Source of the DNA: Pollenia angustigena
Taxonomy: Eukaryota; Arthropoda; Insecta; Diptera; Polleniidae
Reading direction: 5' to 3'
NCBI GenBank assembly: GCA_930367215.1
Contig: OV884059.1
Coordinates: 242,233,803 to 242,297,802, forward strand
Length of the DNA stretch: 64,000 bases
Positions 49,417 through 61,413 of this stretch are shown here, in pieces. The translations under genes were made by a program, and so were the position numbers. Each line of letters opens with the position of its first letter. The stretch's first letter is position 1. The notes beneath the pieces were generated by a model. That model did no database searches. It was given only the letters and a program-made list of their open reading frames with translations, and was not told the origin of the DNA.

Positions 49417-49682
49417 TTAACGAAAATTTAGAATGTACCTGTTGCAGAACAAAAAGGTACCCACAGTTTTCATTTTATAGGTTCTTATTCATTTAGGACC
49501 CTACACCTTTAACTATATGTTTCTAAGTTTAATATTATTGAAATTTTAAAAATTACCATATGCCCGATTTTCCCGTATTTCCCTTTTTTGATACATTTTT
49601 TCCCCATTGAAGTATCAAAAATGTCAATACTGTAGAGGGAGCCCATAATTTTATACGTATGTATGTATATGTCAACTATATA

Positions 49683-51307
49683 CAGTTAGGGACAAAATTG
49701 TTCACAAATTTAGCGTTATTGGCAAAATAGGCTATACATTTTTGTTTTATTTATAACTATTTAAATTTTTTTAACAATATGAAAAGTAGAACATTTCAAG
49801 AACTCAAAAATAAAAACTTTTCCAAAAAATATATGTTCATAATATTTTACACGGTATCAGTATTGACTTCTGGATGTGAACAATTATGACCCTAGTTAGA
49901 GATTATTGTTGTATTTGGGTCCTAGCGTGTGGTATGTTGTCCATTTGCTCTTTTAAGCTGCCTTAATCTTTTTTTCCATTCTTTTACAAGAGTTCTTAGC
50001 AGTTTTGGCTCTTTTTTTTCCAAGCTTAAACGGCAAGCTCGCTAAGCTTATATCCAGTGTTAGGCGGGTTCCTCTGAGCAAAAAAAAAAAGTGGTGTTTT
50101 GGAAAGGACCAAAGGTACTCAAGTGGCTACTACTCTGGCGACTAATTAGGTAAAACATTTTTCGAGTTTTTATTTTTTTCAAACTAACTTTTAGGTATTT
50201 CTGAAGTATGCTTAATATTGTTGTCCTGCATAATGATATCACCCTGTCGTGATTCTTAGCCGAATATGGCTTATCTTAGAATCAACGGGTCTTTAATGAT
50301 GATTATGTAGTGCTTGGCACACATTTTACTTCTGAATTAGCGGAGTGTTCGAAGCTGGTTCCCGCGAAAACAATCTCATGTCATTTATGAGATCATCAAA
50401 ATTTTAACATTTGGAATTATTTCACTCTTTTACGCTAACACTTTTACGCCAGCCATGTTAACTCCGGTCCGCCTGCCTGCAATCCCATAATTTTTGTCCG
50501 ATCTAAGCATGTTACACGAATTAAATCTTTAAAACTGAATTTTTCTTATTTTTTTTGCAAACTTCAGCCGTTTTCAGCTTTTATTTTTGCTAAAAGATGG
50601 GTTGTCGCTCTTTATTCTAGCTACTAACCTACTATAACTTAAGCAACTTCGTATGATTTTAGCGCTAACATCTAAATTGCACTCTATGCTCAGTATTTGC
50701 CGTACCTTAATAGCTATACTGACAACACCAGTAACAATAAGTCGCTTTGATTCGCGAAAATCATTTGGCTAAAGTTTTTTTTTGGGCGACCAGCTTTGTT
50801 GCTTTTGGTATCCAAACTACACTTTTTTTTATTTAACATTCAAATCTCTCTGAATTGTTGTATTTTGTGTGATCTTGCGATGTGAGACTTCTTTTTATAA
50901 ATTTTTTACAATGCTTTGTTTTAAAATTGCCGCTTCTGACTTACAGTTCTTGAAGAAACTAGGCAAAATTTAACTGCTCGAATTTTTTTCAAATTTTAAA
51001 AATATTTAATATTAATGAATTAATTGACTCACTTTAAAAGCAAATCCCACAGATTAAACTTGAAATTTTGTTGGAATTTTTATGACAGATTCACACAGGG
51101 TCAATATTGTTCACACATATGGTTTGGATGTTAGCTTAGTATTAATATAAAAACAAACGGTACTTTTGAAAATAAGTTTACATAGTATTATTTTAAAATG
51201 TAGAAACCCATACAATAGTTTTTGAAAGTTTCCAAGTTGAAACTTTAATAGTTTTCATGATAAATATAAATGTTTTATAATTTCGTGAACAATTTTGTCC
51301 CTAACTG
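49683..51307 (-). mobile_element. Tc1-like transposon, inactive
   Basis: CAGTTAGGGACAAAATTGTT at 49,683 and its complement ending at 51,307 are flanked by TA (49,681-49,682 and 51,308-51,309). The length, 1.6 kb, is that of a full Tc1 element. On the minus strand at about 50,240-49,920 the C-terminal transposase remains are readable: QDNNIKHTS, then LPN.SPE..PLEYLW with stops replacing several residues, and a final KEWKKRL-type helix. Many stops and shifts show it is dead. Confidence 0.8.
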
Positions 51308-51309
51308 TA

Positions 51310-52865
51310 TGTAAATTAGGTACGATAAAAGTTCGAATTTGGTAATAGTACCAAATTTATATTTGTATTTTTTAAATAAGTTACGAATTCGGTATTATTT
51401 TTATTTCTTCGTTTTTTGTTTAGAATATAAATGGGGTGACGAAGAAGTTCCAAAATGCAGGTCGTCTTAAAAAAAAATAAAATTTTTTACAATTCTCACA
51501 GGCTGACGGAGTTTTATTTAAAACATAATAAAAAGCAGGCACCTGCCCGCTGGTATTTCTAATGAACAACAAAAAGTATTGCATTTTTGTATCTCTTTTA
51601 GTTGTGGGGATATGAGATTACCAAATTTAACCTTTTTTGCCTCCTCAGATTTAACCAAAATATATCAGTTGACAAACAGAGAAGGAAACTGTTCTTAACC
51701 GTTTTGCCTTTGCCGAATTTTTTTAAGCTAGGTTGAGAATTACATCAATATTTTGCACTTATGTATTTTAAATATTGAGATTAATTTTTCATTCAATTTT
51801 ACATTTTGCTAAAAATTCGATATTAGTCTAATTTGGAAATATTATGCTGAAACTCCGGATTAAAAACTATATAAAATTTTTGTCTTTGGTACATTAACTT
51901 TCTTATATAGTTTTTATCTATACATTTCACTATCTACATATCATACATATGTTGTTATGTTATTATGTTCTTAACTAGTGTAATTTATTGTTACTAAAGA
52001 AAAATAAAACATCTTTTGTTAATAACACAAAAACTCGAGCGAATATCTTTAAGAAGTAAAATGAACTTTCTTAGCAAAGAAATACTTATTTCTTACAATT
52101 TCAAGAAACGGTTTTTTCTTGTATCTTTTCTTTTGTTAAGTTGAATACGACTGAAGAATGAATCGAAAAACGAATTAATGAATGCATGAATGTCTATGAA
52201 TGCTTTATGTTTATTACGTGTAACTTATTAGAACAGTTACATACATTATTAACCATAGAATAACACATATTTTCTCTTCTCACTGTCTTTCAAATTATCT
52301 TCTTAAATTCTATTCATGCAATGAATGTATTTATTTGTAATATGATTTGTGTAAAAGTATTGGTTCTTTATTTTTAGTGTGTATTGCTGTTATAACGGAA
52401 GTCAATACAAAGAAATGTTTTTTAATTTTTATTGATAGATGCATTGGCTGTATTTATGGCTATATTAAGGCATTAGTGTTAAAAATATGACTACACTATT
52501 GGCTGTATTTCAGCGTTGCTTTGTACAAGTACTAACAAATATGTATGCTTTAAATTTGTTTTTAAAGTAAAAACCAATGTATGTTTGTACGTACATACAT
52601 ATGTATGTAGGTATGTACAAATATAAAATTATTTATTTTTTTACCGGAAAAATTTCTAAGTAAAAGTTTTCGATATAAACATAAAAATCCTTTTTTGTAT
52701 ACAAACTAATTTTTTTGTTTGATATTCAAATGTTAAAAAAAAATATTTTCGTTGCAGTCTTAGCAATGTAAAATGTATTTTATACTTCGTACTTCCGATA
52801 ATGCGCAACAAATGCAACACGAATAAAACTAAAAAAAAAAAAAAATTGTGAAACTCGGTTTAACA
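51310..52865. other. AT-rich intergenic DNA
   Basis: No gene or transposon end was recognised. A small GTACATACATATGTATGTAG palindromic microsatellite lies at about 52,587-52,620. Confidence 0.4.
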
Positions 52866-52869
52866 TATG

Positions 52870-53275
52870 GGCAAATCCTGCGTGACGAACGCTACATTCG
52901 TACGCGCTTTCTGATTGAAATATAAACATATATTGATCTTTCAAAAGAGATAGCTTCAACTTATATATAGTACCTATTTAGTGACATTAATATGTACTTA
53001 CGAATGGCATATATCATAATTTCTTAGCAAGTATTTGTTGCGAAATAATTGAGCACACAGTTTTGTGACGCACGCTACAAAAAGTGGAAGTAACTTCAAA
53101 GGTTGAAGTGCGTTTTCCTAATTTTTTGCGAATTTGGCATGATAAGATATACAAAATCTAATTCCTAAAAGAAAGATGACTATAAGAAAATTCTAAACGC
53201 ACTTATTCGCAGCCAAAAAATTTTGTGATTTTTTGACAAAAGCCGTGAACCCTTTGTGACGCACGCTACAGTTTT
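52870..53275 (+). repeat. Three spaced copies of GTGACGCACGCTACA
   Basis: GTGACGAACGCTACA (about 52,881), GTGACGCACGCTACA (53,066) and GTGACGCACGCTACA (53,259) are spaced 185-193 bp apart in otherwise AT-rich DNA. They probably belong to an old dispersed repeat. Confidence 0.5.
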
Positions 53276-53292
53276 TCCAGTAGTATTTTATT

Positions 53293-53405
53293 CAGGGCTG
53301 TGGAGTCGGAGTCGGAGTTGAAGAGTCGGAGTTGAGGTTTTTGTACCGGAGTCGGAGTCGAAGTCGAAGTACCCACAAACACTAATGACTCCGACTCAGA
53401 ATTAT
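53293..53405. mobile_element. hAT-type end with GGAGTCGGAGTCG phrases
   Basis: CAGGGCTGTGGAGTCGGAG followed by an array of GAGTCGGAG/GTCGAAGTC units is a hAT-like terminus with subterminal repeats. The opposite end was not found, so this is a truncated copy. Confidence 0.6.
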
Positions 53406-55861
53406 TGGCATTAAAATTTTTTCTAATATTTTTCAAAATAAAAAAATTTTAATGACCAATTTCAGCAATTCTTTTAAAATATCAATTCATATTTAAATAT
53501 AATTTTTCATATAATTTTATTTTTATTCCACATAAAAAAAAATGATTTTTAAACATAAATTGATATTTAAATAAATTGGTGGAATTGGCAATAAGAGGGT
53601 CTACTTTTTGAATTTGTGAAGTCAGAAGATAATGACCAGTATACTTTTCATATGAGTAGGGGAGTTAGAAAAATTGAGATAACATCTTATTTTGACAGTT
53701 CTTTTAGCAATTTATGAGAAATATATAGATTGTATCGAAGCATGTCCTTTTCTATGTTTTTATGTGACCTAAAATTTCTGTAACAAAACTCGCTGGTTCA
53801 CTGTTTGAATTTCGCCAAGATATCCCTAATGAAATAGAGCCGAATTAAGGAAGTTAAAAATTTGTTGTTTTTTATTTATCGTATATTAACAAATATTTTT
53901 GTAGCCATGTTCCGATATATGACTTGAAATCTGCTGTAGCTCCTGTGGTGAAAGCATTAAGTAAACTAAATTTTAAGTTCTAACCTTCAAGGTGAATTAT
54001 AATAGAAAAAAGGAAAAGGAGCTCGGAAAAATACATGACATTGTTCTAAATATAATTCCCATCAATCTGGGGGTAAACCCGAAAAATGATTTGAGAATTC
54101 TTTTATCTACTCAATTTAGGAAAAATTGGAGAGATAATAAACACTTTCAATTTCAAATTTCGGTCTTTGACAATAATAATATTGAACTTGGAACGGAAAA
54201 AAGCAATGGTGTACTGAAGAAAACGATTTCAATTTAGTTGTTTAAAAATTCATATTTTTTTAACTCTGCAAGCCACATTTTGAAACACGTTGAAAATCGC
54301 AAATGATGCTATTTCTGTATTAAAAATTTGCCTTTGTCCGAATATTTCAATGATCCGAATATTTTAATGATCCCAGAAATAATAGAACTTTTTACGGTAC
54401 GTTTCTCTTCAAAATCTGTTATAAAAATTGTAGAAGTAACAACTGAAGGCGCATCTGCATGTTTTAATAAAAATATATTTAATTTTCCTGAGAATGAAAT
54501 AATTAGTATTTTGGTTATTTTGTTGAACTATTTATGGTTTTCAATCCAAATTTTTAATATTTTTTAATTAGGCTTAAGTTCATGAAATTTAATTTTTATT
54601 AAATTATTTTTATGAAGAAAGGAATTTTACAACATGAAAATCAATTAAAATTGTTATTGATAATCTTTCATTCTTGACGTGGCTCGGGCTCGAACCAGAG
54701 AATGATTAAAAAAGTTGGTCTAAATATTTGACTTAATAAATAAAACAAGACCAAAACGGCAGTGTTTGAATTTATGTATATTAAAAACAAAAGACCTCAC
54801 TTCACAATTTACAAAAAAGAACTTATGATGTTCTTTGTCTCTACAAATTCTGTGATAAACACTTAGTACACTTGGTGCCCTTAACGTCTTAGCAAATTGG
54901 ACTTGGCATTGTTTTCAACTTTTCTATCTCGAAAGCTGCATTAGATAGAACTTATGGAAATTCACACATCTATAAATTCCAACAGATGTGAATTGGTGTA
55001 GTTTATCTCTTCCCTACACAACTATTGTTACATTTTTTAGCACTGTTTGCATATATTTAATAAATAAATATAACTTTTAAAATATACTAAAGTTGATTGA
55101 TCCCATACGGTTTGAATCAAAACTCATATCTTTCGAAAGTTCGTAACAAAACTCGGTGGTTCCGAAATTAAATCCATTATTTTTCTATATTACAGTTGGC
55201 TTAAAATGTTCAACTGTTGAGTTGTTAGTCAAGAATGACATAACACTGTAGAATCAAAAAAGTAGAGCTCAGTTGGTCTATTTAATCGGGCGCTATATGT
55301 TTTTCTAGCTAGTAGTATGTTTATGTACCTTCTAATCCACTTTTTCCATACAAATTTGGGATCATCCCTAGATGGGAATATGTATACATTTCTAATTAGA
55401 ATTGGTATAAATATGTTGTAATTGGATCCCTACAAAATATGATTCATGCCTGGATTTGAGCAAGTAGTTCTAATTGTGTAAGCAAAATCCGTCCGTCCGT
55501 TTGAATGGCTGGTTTAAAAATAAAATGATTTGTGTTTGCATCTTTAAAAAAAAATTTTTTGTATGTAACAAATGAGAATAAGTTAAACCCGTGTTTCCAT
55601 CCCTGGGATGAAACTTTTTTTTTTTAATTAAACCTTTTTAATTTTCGAATGTGGGATGATGCCTACGCTACGTTGGTTTGAGTCGGCATATATGATCGGT
55701 TGGTCGGTTTGCTACGGTCGAGTTAATTAAGGTCATTTATTCATCTTTCGCTATATGTGTGAATGTTAATGCAACACTAAAATATTTAAGTCAATTTCTT
55801 ATTGGAATCATCCCAGCACTACATTATATGTCTTATGAGATGACTGAGCCGTATATGTGTG
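53406..55861. other. Mostly unrecognised DNA with two short open frames
   Basis: Open frames at 53,992-54,237 (81 codons) and 54,328-54,567 (79 codons) lie on the same strand. They are AT-driven in composition and show no domain I know; they might be pieces of a decayed transposon protein. Nothing else stands out. Confidence 0.35.
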
Positions 55862-56160
55862 TATATTAGACTACCTGATCCATTTTAATTAAATGGACTA
55901 CTCCCTGGACTGGTTCCAATGTAATGCAAGCATGGACCATATCATTGTTAAAAATTGTTTGTAGTAAGACGACATGTCTTCGATTTTTAACTACTTGTAA
56001 TCCACAGCTGGGTTATATGGTCCTGCCATAGGACATCGTAATGTTAAATAGACCATGTTTTTACCTACGTTGGGGTTACTTTTGGACTAGTCCTAGTCCC
56101 TTGTGGGGGGGGGGGCTACCTTTTACACGCGTGTTTGTACTAGTCCTATCATTTACAGGG
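55862..56160. mobile_element. Foldback-like MITE, copy 2 (inverted relative to 7.3 kb)
   Basis: On the opposite strand this matches both ends of 7,278-7,935, sharing CCATTTT..TAAATGGACTACTCC, ATGTAATGCAAGCATGGACC, GGGTTATATGGTCCT and ACACGCGTGT. The middle with the 22-bp palindromes is missing. A G12 run lies at about 56,104-56,115. Confidence 0.65.
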
Positions 56161-56326
56161 TTGCAATTTGCTAGCACCTCCACTTCTATTGTCTGTGTAT
56201 GTGTGTGCGTGAATGTGGTTATCGTGGCTGTGTGTGTGTGTGTGTGTGTATATATGCGACTGTCGTGGTTGAGGTGCAGGGTCTTTGTTGGATGTTCGTA
56301 AAGAGTAGGGTGTGTGTAGATACAAC
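56161..56326. repeat. GT-rich microsatellite
   Basis: TGTGTG runs, longest at about 56,229-56,250, separate the MITE from the Polinton region. The open frames through it are accidental. Confidence 0.7.
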
Positions 56327-56584
56327 CATGTCGAATGGTCTTTTTTATGTAATATGAAACTTTTTTATTTTTCAAATGAGTTGTACATACGTGACAAATT
56401 TAAGTTTCATAAAGTCTCAAAATTCTTGGAAATACAAAGAAATTTGAGTATTAGTTGAGCAGATGTGTAGGTGTTTAGAATTCTTAAAAAATCAAAACAA
56501 AAAAATAACTTAATAAATATTTTATAGAATCAGCTAATTGCTCCTTTTCACAATTATCTTTTTTATGTAATATAAAACCTTTTT

Positions 56585-56894
56585 ATTTTTTCAAATGAAT
56601 TCTACATTTATTCGTAATAAAAATTCATATCGAATTTCATCAAACAAATGTGCTATACAATTATTTAAGAGCCGTATATTTGAAGAGATTGTTGAATCTT
56701 CCTTTGATGCTAACCCTTCAACATATAAGAGACTTTCATGTGGTAATACGTATAAATCCTAAATTTGGATTGGCTATACGAATTTCATCATTATTCTTAA
56801 ACGATTGTAAATATGAATAGTAGCTATGATACTCCTTTTTGATGATTGAATTGTCGAATTGAGGTTTTTGTAAAACAACAATAAAATGATTCAT
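56585..56894 (-). pseudogene. Polinton major capsid protein, N-terminal fragment
   Basis: Starting at the ATG at 56,894 on the minus strand, about 100 codons match the N-terminal region of the double jelly-roll Polinton major capsid protein. Recognisable blocks are EYHSY, NNDEIRI, LPHESLLYVEG and a closing FDEIRYE. A 1-base shift near 56,760 breaks the frame. The sequence stops abruptly at about 56,585 in a terminal-repeat-like segment. It lies directly downstream of the minor capsid gene, the usual neighbour. Recognition is by remembered family pattern. Confidence 0.65.
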
Positions 56895-57085
56895 TTTTTT
56901 AAATGTTTTAATCGAAATCCCAAGTTTTTTAAAAATTCTTGATTATTCTCGCTTAGACTAAGTCTTAAAGTTTTTTTTCAGCTTCTTGTTCCTTTGAACG
57001 TAAATGTGTGAATGATGACTCCTTATACAAATCACTTGTATTTTTATTACTATTGTTATTATTATTATTGAATATAATCATTCTT

Positions 57086-57762
57086 TTATACTGGTTTTAA
57101 ATGTAATCGTATAGATATTTTCTCCTCACGAAAATTTATTAAATTTCCGTCTTGATCGATTACTTTTAAAACTAAAGTGTTTATACTTTTAGTGTTAACG
57201 GGTAAATATATAACATTAGCCCGTGTCTCTGTTATTTTATAGCCGGGACTGACAACAAGCGAAAACTGATGAAGGGTATGCGCAGATGTGCTATTTATAT
57301 AGGATCCGTTAACAATATTACATTCAACTATAATATTGTTTATTTTTGTAATCTCTATAGTTTTATCTGAAAAATGTTCTTGATTCTTTTCCAAAATTTT
57401 CTTACTAAAACCCAATAGGGAACCGATTGATCGCTCCTTGTTAAAATAAATAGTATCGGTTGTACATTTTATAGACGTTTGTAAAGTATTATAATTAGCT
57501 TCAATAATAAGATTTCCTCTTGGATTAAGGGTGTTATATTTATCTATAATCAAATCAGCTATATCCGAGAATTCATATGATCCAACAGGTATAACTATTT
57601 CATAATCACCAATATGAAATCTATTGTTATCAACATTTGGTATAGAATGATATGTATCAAGACTAATTAATCCGCAAACGTAATTTCCATCAAGTTGAAT
57701 GGGGGAAAATAGTTGGCAACTAGAAGTGAAGTATCACCATTTAATGTTAGCGTTATTGACAT
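57086..57762 (-). pseudogene. Polinton minor capsid (penton-type) protein
   Basis: From the ATG at 57,762 to the stop at 57,086 the frame is nearly full length, about 225 codons. It is interrupted by one single-base shift at the G5/C5 run 57,701-57,705. Features typical of the family are ANYFPP, CGLI..DTY.SIPNVD, an IPVGSYE block and the C-terminal FREEKISIRLHL. In assembled particles this protein is predicted to form the vertices. It lies 45 bp downstream of the integrase stop on the same strand, and just upstream of the major capsid fragment. One lesion only, so it decayed relatively recently. Confidence 0.7.
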
Positions 57763-57807
57763 CTTAAAGTTCGGTGTATTAATAAATTAAAAATTTTTTA
57801 ATGCTCT

Positions 57808-58347
57808 TTATATAGGAGACGAATCGTTTACATTTATCCAAGAGTTATGATCTGATGTAAATCCCAACCATTTAACATATAACATATTTCCTCTTCTTCT
57901 TAAAATCTTTTCAACCAAATACGTTTCTGGATATTTAGTTTTCATTAGTTCAAAATCATAAAAACCACCTTTAATATCATGTCCTTTATAATCTTTTAGT
58001 ATATAAGTGGTAGGACTTGTGTATCTTACAGTTTTAACTTTAAAGATTTCTGTAGTCCAATTCGGTGTATAACCTTTTTCAAACACATGTTTATATTTAC
58101 TTATTCGAACATTATCACCAACTTTAAACTTCGGTCTTTTAAACACTTTTAAATTGTTGTAGACTGTATCCAATAGTGATTTTTCATTTGATAAATTTAC
58201 TTGATTTGGTGTCATTTTTATTGTTCTATGAAAAGTATTATTATATTTATTAACAAGTTCTTGATAAATGTGTATCCATTTATATGTTCCTTGATAACTA
58301 AATTCTTCCAATTGCTTTAAGTCTTTGCAATATGATCTTCTAAGCCG
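57808..58347 (-). pseudogene. Polinton integrase, C-terminal part with chromodomain
   Basis: 180 codons are open, but no ATG exists; the frame begins abruptly at about 58,347, where foreign sequence starts. It covers the end of the retroviral-type integrase core (VNKYNNTFHRTIKMTPNQV), an SH3-like C-terminal domain (FKVGDNVRISKYK, KGYTPNWTTEIF) and a chromodomain (YLVEKILRR, YVKWLGF, NSWI). The catalytic DDE core is lost. Integrases of this type insert the element, and the chromodomain is thought to guide target choice. Confidence 0.85.
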
Positions 58348-58351
58348 CAAA

Positions 58352-58723
58352 ATTTTAATTATATATCAGCAGGGGAGTGGTATACTCATAGAACGCCAAT
58401 ATTAAATATAACATATCTTAAAAACTGTTATATTGATAATTTTATAACTTGATAGGAGTCAACCTTATAGTTGATTATACCTTTGAAAATAAAAATAAAA
58501 AATTAATACCACTCGTGGGATACAAAATATAAAATATCGCGTAACTGAAGAACTATTATAGCTAGAGTCTTTAAACGTGGCTAAAGCCAATATTATAGTA
58601 AATTATAAATTTTAAAATAAAAATGGGCGAAAGAACAATTATCAATTCACAAAATCTGTTTTAAAAATTTTTTTATTAATTTTATTTCGATGAGGGTAGC
58701 AAAGCGCACCGGGTTTAAGCTAG
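58352..58723 (+). mobile_element. Helitron/DINE-like insertion
   Basis: The segment ends GCAAAGCGCACCGGGTTTAAGCTAG followed by T (CTAG at 58,720-58,723), a Helitron-type 3' terminus. It separates the first Polinton fragment from the terminal-repeat-like segment of the second. The 5' end is approximate. Body non-coding. Confidence 0.5.
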
Positions 58724-58964
58724 TATGAAATAAAATAATGCAAGAATTTAAACTTAGAAAAAAAAATATTTTTTAAAATCTGCTAATTGTTCCTTTTCAT
58801 AATTGTCTTTTTCGTGTAATATGAAACCTTTTTATTTGTCGAATGAATTCTACATTTGTACGTGATAAATTTATTTTGTGTTTGTATGGAAATATGATTT
58901 TATAAAAAAAGAAACTATGTTTTTGAATTAGAAAATAAAACAAATAGTTTGATAGATGTTTATG

Positions 58965-59245
58965 TTTATGTTTTCATTTTATTAAAATTACAATATTTAC
59001 ATTTAGTTAAATTATATACATTATTATTATTATAATATTCCATGATTTCTTTAGCTTCTTCTATGACAGATTCTTTTGTGTTCTTAAAGCGGGGAACAGG
59101 AACAAGTATCTAGATCACACGTATTATTTTCATCTAACCAAGCATAATTATTGTAATGTTCTCCATATCGATTAGTTATTGTTTGAAATTTGTTTTCTAT
59201 CCTCCTGATATGATTTAATGTTCATAATTTTATTTTTATGTTTAT
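58965..59245 (-). pseudogene. Small Polinton-associated gene fragment
   Basis: On the minus strand, pieces in three frames together read as one short acidic protein. They are MNIKSYQEDRKQ, then RYGEHYNNYAWLDENNTCDL, then a basic-acidic C-terminus ending KCKYCNFNKMKT. Frame shifts lie near 59,205 and 59,110. The function is unknown. I place it with the Polinton because of position and orientation only. Confidence 0.35.
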
Positions 59246-59413
59246 CAAAAATAACGTTAGAAATTTGTTTGAAAATTTTTTTTGTTAATTTATTTATTTA
59301 ATGTGTTAATCTCTTTAATAATCATTGTTGGAGATGTTATTATATACTTATTTGTAATGTTTGTGAATAATCGTTAATATTGATTGTTCTTCCTTCTATT
59401 TATATCATTTTGA
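59246..59413. other. Spacer downstream of the polymerase remnant
   Basis: AT-rich, with no further recognisable polymerase sequence. Confidence 0.3.
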
Positions 59414-60812
59414 CTACGTTCGAAGTGGACTTGTTTCAAAGTCACTATATCTATCATTATAGTATATATAGGATGATTTCATAGTATAATGAAATTTATA
59501 AAAATACTTGCTTACTAATATTAATACATTGAATCTAAAGTCATTTATACTTAATTTACTAGTTACACATTGCTTAACGCCCTTAATTCTTTTAATTTCC
59601 TTATCTTCTCTATCAATTTTCACTGAGTACACTTTAGCTCTTAACCCAATGAATTCCTTAATAATATTACCATTACACTCATCCTTCATCATCCCTAAAA
59701 CTTTTTTATTAAGAAGTGGGATATTGTAGACATTATCTATCGGATATGCAGATGTATCAAAATGAGTATTTATGTCATTTTGATACATCTGTATAGATCA
59801 TCTGTTTTAATGTCGTAAATAAAGGAATCAGTATCCATATAATTGAGTTTACTGTTTTCACGATATTTAGGCTTTATGTAATCATAATGAAAACTATACA
59901 TTTTAAATTTAGATATTTCTAAGACTGAAAATCCAACATAAATATGTTTGTTGTATTCAGTTTTAATTCTATTCATTCGGATAGCATGCATATCTTCATG
60001 AATTTGAAGTGAACTATGAAAATTTGGTTTAGCTATAAGAGCTCGGGCTCCTAAACGTTTACCTCTATTCTCCCATTGACATACTATTTTAATGTCTTTC
60101 CTCTTATCAACATTTTCCATAGTTTTCCCGTATACTGCATTATTCAACAATTTAAAAAAATTTTGTTCAAATGAATTTTTTGCTAGTGTTCTGTGATGGT
60201 TATTTAAATCAATATATTTTTGTAACCAATTTGATTGGTCAAATTGAAGAATTCTATGTATTTTCTTTAAAACTAAACCATGTTGAATACATTGCTGAAG
60301 ATTTCGATAATGTATTATGTAATTAGATTTACTATTTAAATCAGTTATTAGTTTCTTTTGTTTCATGGTTTCAATTTTTTTATTCTCAGCACAAAATGGT
60401 AAATCATTATGATAGTCGTGTAATGTAGATGGATATTCTAGATCTACCTCTAATATATATCCTAATGGAGAATCTTCAGCTATATTATTAACGTTGAAAT
60501 GGTTATAATTTTCAACCCATTTAAAATTTTTATAGGGGAGGTATTGTGACATTGCATAGCCATACAAGTTATTAACATCTAAATATATTAAGTAGTTTGA
60601 TTCTTTGTTAGAATCATAATTACTAATATATTTATTATTAGCAATTGAATGTCGATTAGAACATTGAACAATACCTCCCCTAATGCCCCGAAGGACAAAA
60701 TTATATATATTAATATCAGTCAACAACTCCAATTCTATTGCAGTTGTTTTCAACATTGCATCCCAGGATAAACCTGGGATAGTATAATATTGACATGGAT
60801 TTAATAATTTTA
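59414..60812 (-). pseudogene. Polinton protein-primed DNA polymerase B, C-terminal half
   Basis: The minus-strand frame enters from about 60,812 after a TGA. It continues 328 codons past the first ATG (60,756), then shifts frame near 59,785 and runs on to 59,414. Polymerase motifs are intact. Motif A is YLDVNNLYGYAMSQ (about residues 57-71 from the ATG). Motif B is KNSFEQNFFKLLNNAVYGKT (193-212). Motif C is YMDTDS (306-311), with the catalytic aspartates. The PGLSWDAML start and the later KKVLGMMKDE..IKEFIGLR block are typical of Polintons. The N-terminal exonuclease domain is missing, lost at the junction with the tandem repeat at 60,841. One frameshift plus the truncation make it inactive. 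Confidence 0.88.
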
Positions 60813-60840
60813 TTCAATTATAAGTAAGATTTTATATAAA

Positions 60841-61375
60841 ACAGATCGAAAGCAGATATAAAGCAGATCAAAAGCAGATGCAAAGCAGATCAAAAGCAGA
60901 TACAAAGCAGATCAAAAGCAGATACAAAGCAGATCAAAAGCAGATACAAAGCAGATCAAAAGCAGATCAAAAGCAGATACAAAGCAGATCAAAAGCAGAT
61001 ACAAAGCAGATCAAAAGCAGATACAAAGCAGATCAAAAGCAGATATAAAGCAGATCGAAAACAGATCAAAAGCAGATCGAAACCAGATATAAAGCAGATC
61101 GAAAACCGATTTGTATTTGTATTTGTATTTATTTGGTGCCTTTCTTATACAACAAGATACAGTATCTTATAAATTACAGTATTAGAATCCGATTAGTTAT
61201 TAAATATTAAAAAAAAAAAATTTTTTCACAAAGTTTCGACTTAAACCTAAATACATATTAGAAAATCAAAAATTTATAACAAATTGAACATTCATAATTT
61301 TAGCATTAATAATAATAAATATTCTAAGATCAAAAGCAAATCGAAAGCAGATCAGAAGCGATATAAACCAGATCG
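60841..61375 (+). repeat. 22-bp tandem array (AAAGCAGATC / AAAAGCAGATAC)
   Basis: About twelve units of a 22-bp repeat, itself two 10-12 bp halves, cover 60,841-61,108. The array resumes at 61,327-61,375 after a roughly 220-bp interruption that begins with TTTGTATTTGTATTTATTTG. It lies at the point where the polymerase gene is truncated. Confidence 0.85.
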
Positions 61376-61413
61376 TTTATAATTTAAAATATAAACACAT
61401 GCATACAGCAATC

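Larger units (their letters stand above)
46440..49560 (+). repeat. Interrupted satellite (AAAAAGTACC / CCAATATTAACG units)
   Basis: Units of about 120 bp contain AACAAAAAAGTACC, CTCTTATAGATTCTCAT, GGACATTACATGTTTAA, TATGTTTCTAGGTCCAATATTA and CGGAAATT. They occur at about 46,440-46,637, 47,726-47,826 and 49,417-49,560. Between them lie the Helitron-like copy and the nested Harbinger/hAT insertions. Removing the insertions gives a continuous tandem array. Confidence 0.6.

Noticed and set aside
54660..54730. Possible tRNA or SINE B box (GGTTCGAGCCC on the minus strand)
   Set aside because: The T stem does not pair and no A box or cloverleaf is found upstream.
56041..56301. 86-codon frame rich in Val and Cys
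   Set aside because: It is a translation of the GT-rich microsatellite plus the inverted MITE copy.
60841..61108. CRISPR-like array (regular short repeats)
   Set aside because: Units are contiguous 22-bp tandem copies without unique spacers, in a eukaryotic context.
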